DNA from: Reichenbachiella faecimaris
GTDB taxonomy: Bacteria > Bacteroidota > Bacteroidia > Cytophagales > Cyclobacteriaceae
Direction of reading: 5' to 3'
NCBI RefSeq assembly: GCF_900176375.1
Contig: NZ_FWYF01000001.1
Coordinates: forward strand, 1,250,449 to 1,314,448
Length of the DNA stretch: 64,000 bases
Shown here: one piece after another, positions 1 through 7,882 of the stretch
How the letters are laid out: each line of letters begins with the position of its first letter
Position numbering within the stretch: position 1 is the stretch's first letter
Translations under genes and position numbers: made by a program
The notes under the pieces: model-generated
Databases searched by the model: none
What the model was told of the DNA's origin: nothing
What the model saw: the letters and a program-made list of their open reading frames with translations, nothing else

Positions 1-383
1 TGCCAGGTATCTCCATTGTCAGCTGATTTGAATAAGGCTCCTGGATCTGTACCAAGATATAGGACACCAGGCTTGTCATTGCCTCCATGGGACATGGCCC
101 AGAGATATTTCACTGCGGCTGGCACGCCTTCCTTCACCTCCATGCCCTCATCAAATTTGGGAGCTTCTATTTCTTTCCAGGTTTTACCCTGATCTGTGCT
201 ACGATGTAGCTTGCATCCCCAATGTCCGTGATCCAAACAGGCCCACCAAGTGTCTGTACGTTCGTCTACTAATGTGAGAGAAACGGGAATACCCAAAAAG
301 TGGGTAGATTGATGACTCCAGCCATTTCCGTCCTGCTGATAAATAATGAGTCCCTTTCTTGTGCCAAGTAGTAAATTTGCCAT
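1..383 (-). CDS. BNR-repeat (sialidase/sortilin-like) propeller protein, 5' part only
   Basis: The gene reads leftward from an ATG at 383 and leaves the window after 127 codons, so only the N-terminus is visible. It opens with MANLLLGTRKGLIIY and contains HRSTDQGKTWKEIEAP and KSADNGDTWQ. These are Asp-box (BNR) motifs of the S-x-D-x-G-x-T-W type, which mark beta-propellers such as exo-alpha-sialidase-like and VPS10/sortilin-like proteins. No signal peptide is evident, so a cytoplasmic protein is likely. The stop codon of a MoaD-like gene lies only 14 bases upstream, suggesting one operon. The Asp boxes show the fold, not an enzymatic activity, and the true substrate is unknown. Confidence 0.8.
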   Translation of the reverse strand, partial: MANLLLGTRKGLIIYQQDGNGWSHQSTHFLGIPVSLTLVDERTDTWWACLDHGHWGCKLHRSTDQGKTWKEIEAPKFDEGMEVKEGVPAAVKYLWAMSHGGNDKPGVLYLGTDPGALFKSADNGDTW

Positions 384-397
384 GTTAGTTTGAGGTT

Positions 398-670
398 TTA
401 GCCGCCTGATAAAGCTTGCATGATATAGATTTCGTCTGTGGGTTTCACTGCATCACTTAGTGCTATACGATCCCTGATCAACTCGTCTCCAATAAAAATA
501 TTGACATGCTTACGCAATTGCCCTTGTTCATCAACCACATAATCCTTAAGCCCTTTAAATTTACTTTCGAGCGCATCCAAAATCTCATTGAGATCTAAAC
601 TGTCCATTTCGATCTCTGTAAGCTCTGGATAAAATCGTTTGAGGTTTGCTGTGAATTTGATGGTAGGCAT
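398..670 (-). CDS. MoaD/ThiS family ubiquitin-like protein
   Basis: This is a 90-residue protein with the length and pattern of a beta-grasp sulfur carrier. It starts MPTIKFTANLKRF and ends in MQALSGG. The terminal Gly-Gly is the residue pair that E1-like enzymes adenylate and thiocarboxylate in MoaD and ThiS. A small insert around residues 45-55 (DEQGQLRKHVNIF) matches MoaD-like proteins, where this strand precedes the GD turn. No MoaE, MoeB or ThiF gene is nearby. The next gene downstream, 14 bases away, is the BNR-propeller protein, so the two are probably co-transcribed. Whether it serves molybdopterin, cysteine or another sulfur-transfer pathway cannot be told from the window. Confidence 0.82.
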   Translation of the reverse strand: MPTIKFTANLKRFYPELTEIEMDSLDLNEILDALESKFKGLKDYVVDEQGQLRKHVNIFIGDELIRDRIALSDAVKPTDEIYIMQALSGG

Positions 671-760
671 GGTAAGTTTCTAAATCATTCTAAGCCAATT
701 TAATAAAAGACGAACGAAAGTAGAAATTCAGGACAGAAGATGTACAAAAAGCCCTCCTGA

Positions 761-852
761 TTGTTATTTCAAATGGAGCAAGGTGTGCTGTTCGAGAAAT
801 CTCATGAACAACTGCATAAATGATAAGATTTCTCCTATGGTCGAAATGACAG
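761..852. repeat. Dispersed palindromic repeat, copy 1
   Basis: The right arm reads AGATTTCTCC followed by GGTCGAAATGACA (825-851). The left arm is a decayed inverse, TTGTTATTTC (761-770) with GAGAAATCT (794-802). The same arms recur at 22600-22682 and 36810-36897. It fills most of the spacer between the acetyltransferase and the MoaD-like gene. No protein is encoded; the short reading frame across it is an artefact of the repeat. Confidence 0.75.
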
Positions 853-896
853 TAAAAATGAGTTTGTATCATTTGTAGTTTGGCCGAAGGGTTGAA

Positions 897-1331
897 TCAG
901 CTCAGACTCAAATGCAAGATAGGATACGGCTCCCCTTGTCCATCCAAAGGCGAACGACCCACTATCTGAAAACCCATGTAAAGATAGAAATCAACAGCCT
1001 GTGGATTTTGTTCGTTCACATCCACTTTGGTGCAATACAGGTTTTCGATAGCATGTAAAAGCAAGGCTTTGCCCACCCCTTTTCTTCTCGCATCAGGACG
1101 GATAAAGAGCATTTCAATATCGGTCTCATGGATTCCAAGAAAACCCAGCAGCTTTCCATCCTCTTTCACGCCAAACAACTGTACAGCATCAAAATATTGA
1201 TCCAAAATCAAAGGTTTTAATTCCAGCATTCTGGCTTCAGGCAAAAAATCATGGGTGGCCCGAACAGAAGCTTCCCATACTTCAATCATTTCCAGATAAT
1301 CTACGTTACTCAATGGACTGATCGTGTACAT
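897..1331 (-). CDS. GNAT-family N-acetyltransferase (YjaB-like)
   Basis: This 144-residue single-domain protein transfers an acetyl group from acetyl-CoA to an unidentified amine. The acetyl-CoA loop is RPDARRKGVGKALL at about residues 78-91, a match to the R/Q-x-x-G-x-G/A signature. The N-terminal segment VWEASVRATHDFL and the later VNEQNPQAVDFYLYMGF and GRSPLDGQGEPYPILHL closely resemble E. coli YjaB, a small GNAT protein. The length is normal for the family. It is flanked downstream by a palindromic repeat and is divergent from the lipoprotein gene starting at 1377, with only 45 bases between starts, so the two probably share a divergent promoter region. Confidence 0.88.
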   Translation of the reverse strand: MYTISPLSNVDYLEMIEVWEASVRATHDFLPEARMLELKPLILDQYFDAVQLFGVKEDGKLLGFLGIHETDIEMLFIRPDARRKGVGKALLLHAIENLYCTKVDVNEQNPQAVDFYLYMGFQIVGRSPLDGQGEPYPILHLSLS

Positions 1332-1376
1332 GCGACAATATTAAAAAAAAATCTTTTAGAAAACATAACAAGAAAA

Positions 1377-2114
1377 ATGAGAGTACCCGCGATTATTATT
1401 TTAGCTGTTTTTATATCCTCTTTATACAGTTGTCAAACCGAAAACCAAACAAGCCAAAACAAAGAAAAAGTTTCTTCCGACACATTGACCAAACATCTCA
1501 AACCTTTCAGAACGGACTTGCCCACCATTGGGCTTTTGATGTATCATGGGGTTCTTCAAAGCGAGGTGGTAGCCACATCGGATGTTTTCTCAAAACCTTC
1601 AGAAGATGGTCAACAGCTTTTTAATGTGATCACCATTGCCGAAACCATGAATCCGATCACCACAGAGGAAGGCATGCATTTCGTTCCAGATTATACTTTC
1701 GACAATTGCCCAAAATTGACTGCCTTGTTTGTGCCCAGTGCCTATGATATGTATTCGCAAGTGCGCAACGAGAAAATTATCAACTTCATTAAAAACAAAA
1801 ATAAGGAGGCCAAGTACGTCGTGAGCAACTGCGCCGGCGCTCAGCTCATAGGTGCATCTGGTATTGCCGATGGACATAAAGTAGTAACCTGGATAGGCGG
1901 CGGCAAACAATTACAGATAGACTATCCAAACCTCTTGGTGCAAGATGATAGTCTCGTCACGTTTGTAGAAGACGGTAAATTCAGCTCCTCCAATGGCAAC
2001 CTGGCCAGCTATATATCAGCCTTGAATCTAGTAGAAAAAATGACCAGCCCAGAGCACAGAGCCTTCGTAGAAAGCTATTTGTATTTGGATCGACTGAAGG
2101 ATTGGGAGAAATAG
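1377..2114 (+). CDS. DJ-1/PfpI-family lipoprotein
   Basis: The ATG at 1377 is preferred over upstream in-frame starts because it opens a lipoprotein signal peptide, MRVPAIIILAVFISSLYSC, with the lipobox LYSC. The mature protein is therefore anchored in a membrane on the periplasmic side. The body resembles DJ-1/PfpI class-I glutamine amidotransferase-like proteins. YVVSNCAGAQLIGASGIADG contains the nucleophile-elbow cysteine (SNCAG) followed by the characteristic ASGIADG segment. At about 245 residues it is close to family length plus the signal sequence. The family includes proteases, chaperone/deglycases and transcriptional regulators, and the exact role here is unknown. Extracytoplasmic lipid-anchored members are uncommon. 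Confidence 0.8.
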   Translation: MRVPAIIILAVFISSLYSCQTENQTSQNKEKVSSDTLTKHLKPFRTDLPTIGLLMYHGVLQSEVVATSDVFSKPSEDGQQLFNVITIAETMNPITTEEGMHFVPDYTFDNCPKLTALFVPSAYDMYSQVRNEKIINFIKNKNKEAKYVVSNCAGAQLIGASGIADGHKVVTWIGGGKQLQIDYPNLLVQDDSLVTFVEDGKFSSSNGNLASYISALNLVEKMTSPEHRAFVESYLYLDRLKDWEK

Positions 2115-2245
2115 GGTGTAATATCTAGCTGCTAATGCTATAGAAAAAAGATTATTTTTGGAAAAGCCATTATAAAACAGCAGATGTAATTTTATAAATT
2201 TTTAGTTACTGCGCTGAACTAGTTTAACTTACTGATTTATGATTT

Positions 2246-2926
2246 ATGATTTATATAATTCCAACTAAGAAAGGGATAGGTGTTGAATTATGGGGAACAT
2301 ACGGAGATTTGAACATTTTCCATCAAATACTTGGCAAATTTTGGAATGACGAAAACGCATCAAAAAATTTAGGTTTTGAAAATCGAGATTTACTTCTAAG
2401 TAGTTTTTCTTACGAAATAAGAAAAGCCAAAGATAGTTATAGATTAAAAAGAGAAGAAAATCATCTCTATCCACATGAAATAGCAGAATATTTTGGAGCA
2501 CGGTTTTCATGGGTACACATTTTATTCTCAATGTCAGCCATGAAATATAATATGCAATTTTACGAAACCAACAAATTAGATATTGCCATGATTCTTCAGC
2601 TTGATTTTTGGCTTGAAAAAGCCATGAATTCATATGACGACGTAGGTGCCAAAAAATTGACGCCATTTATTAACGATGTGATACATGGATCAAATGAATA
2701 CATTTATCAATGTATGAGAACCACAAACTTGGAATACTTCTTATTGGGAGGTGGAAAAAGAGCTTTTAGAAAATTGCCAGAACTTTTAAGACGTGGAGTA
2801 TATTATACTGACGAGTATGATAACTATCATAATGAATTAGAAGAAGACGCTAAAAGATTGAATTGCAAAGCTTCCGAATTAGACATTAATGATGATCACA
2901 TAGACTACGAAGGAATAAAATGGTAA
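2246..2926 (+). CDS. Hypothetical protein (226 aa), family not recognised
   Basis: This soluble protein has no signal peptide or membrane segment. It begins MIYIIPTKKGIGVELWGTYG. It is rich in aromatic residues and acidic toward the C-terminus (YTDEYDNYHNELEEDAKRL). The middle looks helical. The coding sequence is more AT-rich than its neighbours, with many AAA, AAT and TTA codons, which would fit recent acquisition or weak expression. It stands alone: the gene before it is the DJ-1-like lipoprotein 131 bases upstream, and downstream is an opposing pseudogene. I do not recognise the family with confidence and assign no function. Confidence 0.7.
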   Translation: MIYIIPTKKGIGVELWGTYGDLNIFHQILGKFWNDENASKNLGFENRDLLLSSFSYEIRKAKDSYRLKREENHLYPHEIAEYFGARFSWVHILFSMSAMKYNMQFYETNKLDIAMILQLDFWLEKAMNSYDDVGAKKLTPFINDVIHGSNEYIYQCMRTTNLEYFLLGGGKRAFRKLPELLRRGVYYTDEYDNYHNELEEDAKRLNCKASELDINDDHIDYEGIKW

Positions 2927-2972
2927 AGTTAAAAATATTTCCTGCTAGCTTGAGAATTTCTCCCTTGACATT

Positions 2973-3263
2973 TTAAACCATTCCCTGCTTTACCTTCACT
3001 CCCTCCTCAGCAAATCGGGTAATGATATCTGTAGAAAGTTCGTCGGTGAGGTCACGGGCATAGTGTACCACGTTGATCACACCTTGCTCGTCGATGAGAA
3101 ATTCTGCTGGAATCGTGTTAATCGATTCGTTGTCTGCCATCCAGTGTACTGGCAGGCTTTTCAATTTACCACGGATAGCCGTTTGAATCAATGACATAAA
3201 GTGGCTCTTGGCTGACTTGAGCGCAGAGTTTTCGACCCTTAATAAGACCGCCACCTTCCTCAA
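2973..3263 (-). pseudogene. 3'-end fragment of the redoxin gene at 5987-6571
   Basis: From VENS (codons near 3236) to the stop, this frame matches the C-terminal 80 residues of the redoxin at 5987-6571 at about nine of ten positions. Shared blocks include SAKSHFMSLIQTAI, KLKSLPVHWMADNES and IPAEFLIDEQGVI. The thioredoxin-fold N-terminal half with the CPFC site is missing. The nine codons before VENS are unrelated sequence. Without the active site it cannot be a functional peroxiredoxin, though the remaining frame is still open. It most likely arose by partial duplication followed by divergence. It lies about 2.7 kb from its intact relative in the same orientation, with the TM/metallopeptidase pair between them. 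Confidence 0.85.
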
Positions 3264-3473
3264 CCTCTATACGAAAACCTTGTGATCAAATTGATGGACA
3301 ATAGGTCATTCCAGTCTTATTCTTTTAAGCATTCCTCTTTTGCGTCGTGATCGGGCTTGGTTGCTCCTTGAGTTCTATGTATTTTTATGAACTGTACAGT
3401 TATAATAGAAGCACTATACATTAGATTTAAAATACTATCATAGCCTAACAAGCCTACACCTAATGCTACTTAC

Positions 3474-4178
3474 ATGATGGAAAACGCAGACTCAAACTCC
3501 TCAAAACAAGTCGACCGACACCAATCTCAGATTCCGCAAGACATCAAAAATCAATGGCAAACCAAACTCATGCCTTGGATGGTTGCCATGCCCACACTAC
3601 TCATTCTACTTTTTGTTTATCTGGCTACCATGCAATTGAAGAAATTCGATACGATATTGGAAAACAAGAACTCTTCTGTAATAGATGAAATCACTCAGGA
3701 CGAAAGCCTGGATTTATCTGAGTTTAAGAATTCTATGGACTATGTTCGCTGGGTTACGCTGGTCAGAATGGAAGAAAGAAGCCTCAACAGAAGATACACT
3801 CAAGGAGGCGTACTCTTAGCTGCACGTGTGTTCACCAAATATCTGGGCTTTTTTACTGGAATGATTCTGGCCATTGTTGGTGCGGTTTTTATCATTGGAA
3901 AGCTACAAGAAAAAACAACTGAAATAGAAGGGGAAGTCGGGAATGGCATGAAAGGGAAACTGTCCTCCTCATCACCTGGGATCATTTTTGGTGTCTTAGG
4001 TACCATATTGATGGTCTCTACCATACTCCAGCACAATGAAATTACAGTAAGTGATCAACCCTTATTTTTAAATTCCACAAACTTATATTTGAATACTGCT
4101 GGCCAGCATGCCAAAAAACCAGAGAAGGAAGAATTTCAAATTCAAGAAATAAATGATAACGAAGTAGAAAGTCCTTAA
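3474..4178 (+). CDS. Three-TM membrane protein, partner of the downstream metallopeptidase
   Basis: This 234-residue protein has a hydrophilic N-terminus of about 35 residues and a first membrane helix (MPTLLILLFVYLATMQL). A periplasmic or cytoplasmic loop of about 55 residues follows, then a second helix (FFTGMILAIVGAVFIIG), a conserved-looking KLSSSSPG turn, and a third helix (IIFGVLGTILMVSTIL). The tail is charged. Two adjacent ATG codons begin the gene and either may be used. The stop lies 9 bases before the metallopeptidase start, so the two are almost certainly one operon and may form a complex at the inner membrane. I do not recognise a named family. Confidence 0.75.
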   Translation: MMENADSNSSKQVDRHQSQIPQDIKNQWQTKLMPWMVAMPTLLILLFVYLATMQLKKFDTILENKNSSVIDEITQDESLDLSEFKNSMDYVRWVTLVRMEERSLNRRYTQGGVLLAARVFTKYLGFFTGMILAIVGAVFIIGKLQEKTTEIEGEVGNGMKGKLSSSSPGIIFGVLGTILMVSTILQHNEITVSDQPLFLNSTNLYLNTAGQHAKKPEKEEFQIQEINDNEVESP

Positions 4179-4187
4179 ACTAATAAG

Positions 4188-5963
4188 ATGAAAAACCTAA
4201 CCACTCTATCCTTACTGCTACTTGCAGTAAACGTATCTGCTCAGATCAAAATTCCAAAAGAAAAATGGACACAGCTTTACGAGCAAGGAAGATACAAAGA
4301 TGTCTATTCAGAAGCCTTATCCCTTCGCAAAAAGGAATACGGCAAATCAGCCACAGTAGATTTTTTTATAGCGAAATCTTTATGTGCAGGCGGACAAAAA
4401 GACAAATCGATTGAATGGTTTGACTACATTTTGAAAAATTATAAAATAGAAGCCGAATCAAAAAAGAAAATAGGCAATGACAGGACATCCTGTGCCAGGC
4501 CAAATCCATCTATAGCAGATAGAGGGACTTTTGATTTGGATATTTTGCAGACGCTAGCCTCTATGGAAACCCCCGAAAGTACCTCACGTGGCAAAGGTGG
4601 CTCTACCTCTTTCGACTGCGACAAATCTCCTGAGTCTTTCATCACCAAGTACAAAGTTTCGGAAGAAGAACTCCAATCCCGCCTATTTGCACTCAATGAA
4701 TCCAATGCGGCCATTTCAAAATTTCAACGCATCCTAGGTCCCGATTACCAAGTCAAACAATCTGGGAGATTTAATTTAATCACCTATCGCGATCCGAATT
4801 TCGACAATCAAAAGGCTCAAGCTGTCAGTCAAGCGCTACAATCTGCATTCAACTTTTATGTGTCATACTACAGCCTTCGTCCACCCGATAAACTACTTAC
4901 TGTATGTCTATTGCCCAGCAAACAAAAACTGCAGGAAACGGCATTAAAACTACATGGCATCCAAATCCCTTCTGCCAATTGGGGCTATTCAAACATTGCC
5001 GATCTTACCCTGCTGGGATGGGCTGACAAAGATCATATTGGGACATTGATACACGAATTGTTTCACCTCATGATTCGGACTGATATTGGCGATGCACCTC
5101 CTTGGTTGGATGAGGGAATTGCCAGTCTATATGAGCAAAGTCAATGGCATGACAACTATATGGCAGGTACAGTGAAAAATTGGAGAACAGAGGTACTGAG
5201 AAAAGCATACAATTCGTACGAATTGAAGAGCCGCATCCCAAGGTTGAAAAACTTTCTCATGCATGATTGGGATGAGTTTGATGGAAGCAAAGCTGGAGAC
5301 ATTTGTAATGTCTCTATAAATTATGCCTACGGAAGAAATTTTATTGTTTATCTGCAAGAAACCCAAAAACTTCAGATGGTATTTGAATTGATGAAATCCA
5401 GAACGGTAATCGATCCCTATTATAATCTAACCACTGCTTCGAGCGTAGAAATAGTACAAAGATCCTTCGGGCTGTCCATTGATGAAATTGAAAATAATTT
5501 CCTGAAATGGCTGATGCCTGTGATCAATGACAGGGGAACTTCAAACCCTAGCCAAGGATGGGTAAAAGGTGGGCAACAATCAGGGCAACAACAGATACGC
5601 TACCAACCTACCTTGCAACAAGAATACGAGACTCCCCAACTCACAGTCAGTGAAATACTATCTGCCATTGAAGTCCATGTTTGGATAGATCATTCAGACC
5701 AATCTGGAAATGCTGTGGCCTTTAACTACTACATTCAGGCACCTCCAGAAGTATTGAACAATGTCAAAATTGTAAAATACCAAAGAATGGATAACACCTT
5801 TAGCGAAAGAAAATCAGGTAAATTTATTTTTGGTACGCAAGCAAATAACAATTTCGGATTTAAAGGATATCAATGGGGGTCTATCAATTATGTTCTTATA
5901 GCAATAGAGACAGTAGATCAGCAGTTTTCTGAAGCAAAAGAATATAGACTCATATATGACTAA
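4188..5963 (+). CDS. Secreted gluzincin-type metallopeptidase with TPR-like N-terminus and possible YEATS-like C-terminus
   Basis: A cleavable signal peptide (MKNLTTLSLLLLAVNVSAQ) precedes a helical TPR-like region around residues 25-95. The peptidase core has HELFH at about residues 288-292. WLDEGIASLYE follows some 20 residues later, which is the HExxH...E layout of zinc-dependent gluzincins. It is therefore expected to cleave peptides in the periplasm or at the cell surface. The last 110 residues, after a Gln/Gly-rich linker, form a beta-rich domain. Its pattern (HVWIDHSDQS, VKYQRMDNTFSERKSGKF, FKGYQWGSINYVLIAIE) is reminiscent of the prokaryotic YEATS-like fold; this is a tentative reading. 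The gene follows the three-TM gene by 9 bases. Confidence 0.8.
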   Translation: MKNLTTLSLLLLAVNVSAQIKIPKEKWTQLYEQGRYKDVYSEALSLRKKEYGKSATVDFFIAKSLCAGGQKDKSIEWFDYILKNYKIEAESKKKIGNDRTSCARPNPSIADRGTFDLDILQTLASMETPESTSRGKGGSTSFDCDKSPESFITKYKVSEEELQSRLFALNESNAAISKFQRILGPDYQVKQSGRFNLITYRDPNFDNQKAQAVSQALQSAFNFYVSYYSLRPPDKLLTVCLLPSKQKLQETALKLHGIQIPSANWGYSNIADLTLLGWADKDHIGTLIHELFHLMIRTDIGDAPPWLDEGIASLYEQSQWHDNYMAGTVKNWRTEVLRKAYNSYELKSRIPRLKNFLMHDWDEFDGSKAGDICNVSINYAYGRNFIVYLQETQKLQMVFELMKSRTVIDPYYNLTTASSVEIVQRSFGLSIDEIENNFLKWLMPVINDRGTSNPSQGWVKGGQQSGQQQIRYQPTLQQEYETPQLTVSEILSAIEVHVWIDHSDQSGNAVAFNYYIQAPPEVLNNVKIVKYQRMDNTFSERKSGKFIFGTQANNNFGFKGYQWGSINYVLIAIETVDQQFSEAKEYRLIYD

Positions 5964-5986
5964 ATGTCTGAGCAGTCCAAATAAAA

Positions 5987-6571
5987 CTATACATGGACAT
6001 TGGTGTTTACCCCTTCGTCTGCAAATCGCGTAATCAGATCTGTAGACAATTCATCCATCAGGTCACGGGCATAATGCACTACTTTGATCACGCCTTGCTC
6101 ATCTATGAGAAACTCGGCAGGAATCGTGCTGATAGATTCATTGTCTGCCATCCAGTGCACGGGAAGGCTTTTTAACTTCGCTTTTATGGCCGTTTGTATC
6201 AATGACATGAAATGGCTCTTGGCCGATTTAAGAGGTGAATTCTCCACACCATATAGATTGTACAATTCTTTTTCTGGATCAGCGATCATAGGAATGGTAT
6301 GAATATCTGTATGATACTTACTAGCTAAAAGCCGCATCTTGGTAGACTCAAAAAGAAAAATCATTTCCAGGTTTTTTTCTTTCAGTCGAGCTGCTGCAGA
6401 CTCCAACTTATTCACCCTCAGGTTACAAAACGGGCACCCTGCGTGTCTAAAGAATCCTAAAAACACCCGTTTGCCTCTATAGTTGCGAAGGTTAATTCGA
6501 TTGCCATAAATATCCTCCACATCAATATTAGGAGCCTTAATATTTCCTCTCAGTGTTATACTTCTCGCCAT
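5987..6571 (-). CDS. Peroxiredoxin-like (AhpC/TSA-type) redoxin
   Basis: The chosen start at 6571 gives MARSITLRGNIKAPNIDVED, a typical redoxin opening (about 194 residues). A longer in-frame extension would run back over the stop of the upstream kinase gene and has no homology-like features. The thioredoxin fold shows FLGFFRHAGCPFCNLRVNKL, with a CxxC site at the first helix. Such proteins reduce peroxides or disulfides in the cytoplasm. The C-terminal half contains KSAKSHFMSLIQTAI and IPAEFLIDEQGVI, the last being the strand-turn-strand before the C-terminal helices. A broken near-identical copy of this half lies at 2973-3263. The gene converges on the metallopeptidase with 23 bases between stops. 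Confidence 0.85.
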   Translation of the reverse strand: MARSITLRGNIKAPNIDVEDIYGNRINLRNYRGKRVFLGFFRHAGCPFCNLRVNKLESAAARLKEKNLEMIFLFESTKMRLLASKYHTDIHTIPMIADPEKELYNLYGVENSPLKSAKSHFMSLIQTAIKAKLKSLPVHWMADNESISTIPAEFLIDEQGVIKVVHYARDLMDELSTDLITRFADEGVNTNVHV

Positions 6572-6755
6572 AGTTTCTTTATTGTCTTTAGTATGCTTAT
6601 AAATATGCCATTTATCTCCATCATATCCCAAATCCACTAGAAATGAAGCTGAGAGGTCACCTAGAAAAGCAGCAGGACAAGCATATACGAACCTAACCTT
6701 ACGATTGGATTGTAAAGGCGAGAGTAAGAGCAATAAAAAATTAGTTAAGCTTAGA

Positions 6756-7706
6756 TTACTTTTTGCTAAACTCCTCCCAACCCAAAGCGGCAGCACCAAG
6801 CACTGCAGCATTTTGGTCCATCAAAGAAGAAGGGAGTAGTTTCACTGTTTTTTTGAAAGGTTTGAACATGAATTTTTCCATGTAGTAAGTAGCTGGATCG
6901 AGTAGGTAGTCTCCAGCATTCACTAAACCACCAAACAAGAAAATAGCTTCGGGGCTGGTATGTACAACTGTATCTGCCAGCTTTTGCCCGAAGATTTGGC
7001 CTGTATATTCAAAAGCTTTGATGGCTATGTAATCGTGATCTTTGGCGGCATTGGTGATCATCTCAGCGGTCATATCATTGTAGCTCACGTCGCGCAGCAC
7101 ACTGGGTCGGGTATAGTCGGCCATCATTTTGAATACCGTCTTTTTGATACCCGTGGCAGACACATAAGTCTCCAAACATCCTCTGCGCCCACAGCCACAA
7201 TATCTACCATCAGGATTGACTCCCACATGACCAATTTCTCCGGCAAACCCACTATGACCATATACTATTTCGCCATTGACTACAAAACCACTGCCCAGGC
7301 CTGTACCTAGCGTGAAGATCACAAAGTCTTTCATGCCTTGGGCACCTCCAAACTTCATTTCGCCGAGCGCTGCTGCACTGGCGTCATTGGTTAATATGGC
7401 AGGTAGATCAAAGACACCACTGATAAGCTTTTGAAGTGGGACATTATCACCCCAGGAAATATTAGCCGCTTGCATGATCGTACCATTGAAGTAATTGGCA
7501 TTGGGAGCTCCCACACCCACACCCAAGACAGATTTACCTTCTAGTTTTGGCAGTATGTTTTTCTTGAGCTCTTCCAAAAAAAACTCTACTTTTTCATGGG
7601 CATGTGTTATGAAGGCGCCTTCTCCTACTACTTTGCCCTTTTTGTCCACAAGACCGTATTTAGTATTGGTGCCTCCTATGTCTATTCCTAGAATATAATC
7701 CGCCAT
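6756..7706 (-). CDS. ROK-family sugar kinase (glucokinase-like)
   Basis: This 316-residue cytoplasmic protein phosphorylates a hexose at the expense of ATP. The phosphate-binding loop is ILGIDIGGTNTKYGLVD at the N-terminus. Sugar-binding and catalytic segments are LTNDASAAALGEMKFGGA (ND pair) and LGTGLGSGFVVNGE. The ROK zinc-binding signature is CGCGRRGCLETYVSATG, preceded by GHVGVNPDGRYC with the zinc-ligand histidine. These features support glucokinase-like activity, but ROK enzymes also use N-acetylated sugars, fructose or allose. The upstream region contains CAAAAATA (7727-7734), which on the minus strand is TATTTTTG, a good Bacteroidota -7 element; the matching -33 box is not clear. Confidence 0.88.
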   Translation of the reverse strand: MADYILGIDIGGTNTKYGLVDKKGKVVGEGAFITHAHEKVEFFLEELKKNILPKLEGKSVLGVGVGAPNANYFNGTIMQAANISWGDNVPLQKLISGVFDLPAILTNDASAAALGEMKFGGAQGMKDFVIFTLGTGLGSGFVVNGEIVYGHSGFAGEIGHVGVNPDGRYCGCGRRGCLETYVSATGIKKTVFKMMADYTRPSVLRDVSYNDMTAEMITNAAKDHDYIAIKAFEYTGQIFGQKLADTVVHTSPEAIFLFGGLVNAGDYLLDPATYYMEKFMFKPFKKTVKLLPSSLMDQNAAVLGAAALGWEEFSKK

Positions 7707-7726
7707 ATTTTTTCCTTTTAACCACT

Positions 7727-7734
7727 CAAAAATA
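7727..7734 (-). promoter_or_regulatory. Possible -7 promoter element of the ROK kinase gene
   Basis: The minus strand reads TATTTTTG, matching the Bacteroidota sigma-A -7 consensus TAnnTTTG, 21 bases before the kinase start codon. I do not find a TTTG or TTG box 19 bases further upstream, so only half of the promoter is supported. Confidence 0.4.
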
Positions 7735-7882
7735 GAGTAAGCCGAGTTGACTCAGAGTAATAAAATATACTTTTTTTTCTGATTTCGATACTTCTCTGTG
7801 ATGCAAAACAGCAAAACCGTTAATCCATTGAAAATTTATATGATATACCTAAGCAAGTTTATATAAATTGTAATTACAAAAT

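Noticed and set aside
690-872. 60-codon frame on the minus strand
   Set aside because: It lies across the palindromic repeat copy and reads the repeat arms; composition and position do not support a protein.
6572-6811. N-terminal extension of the redoxin frame
   Set aside because: It overlaps the end of the ROK kinase gene and lacks domain features; the ATG at 6571 gives a standard redoxin start.
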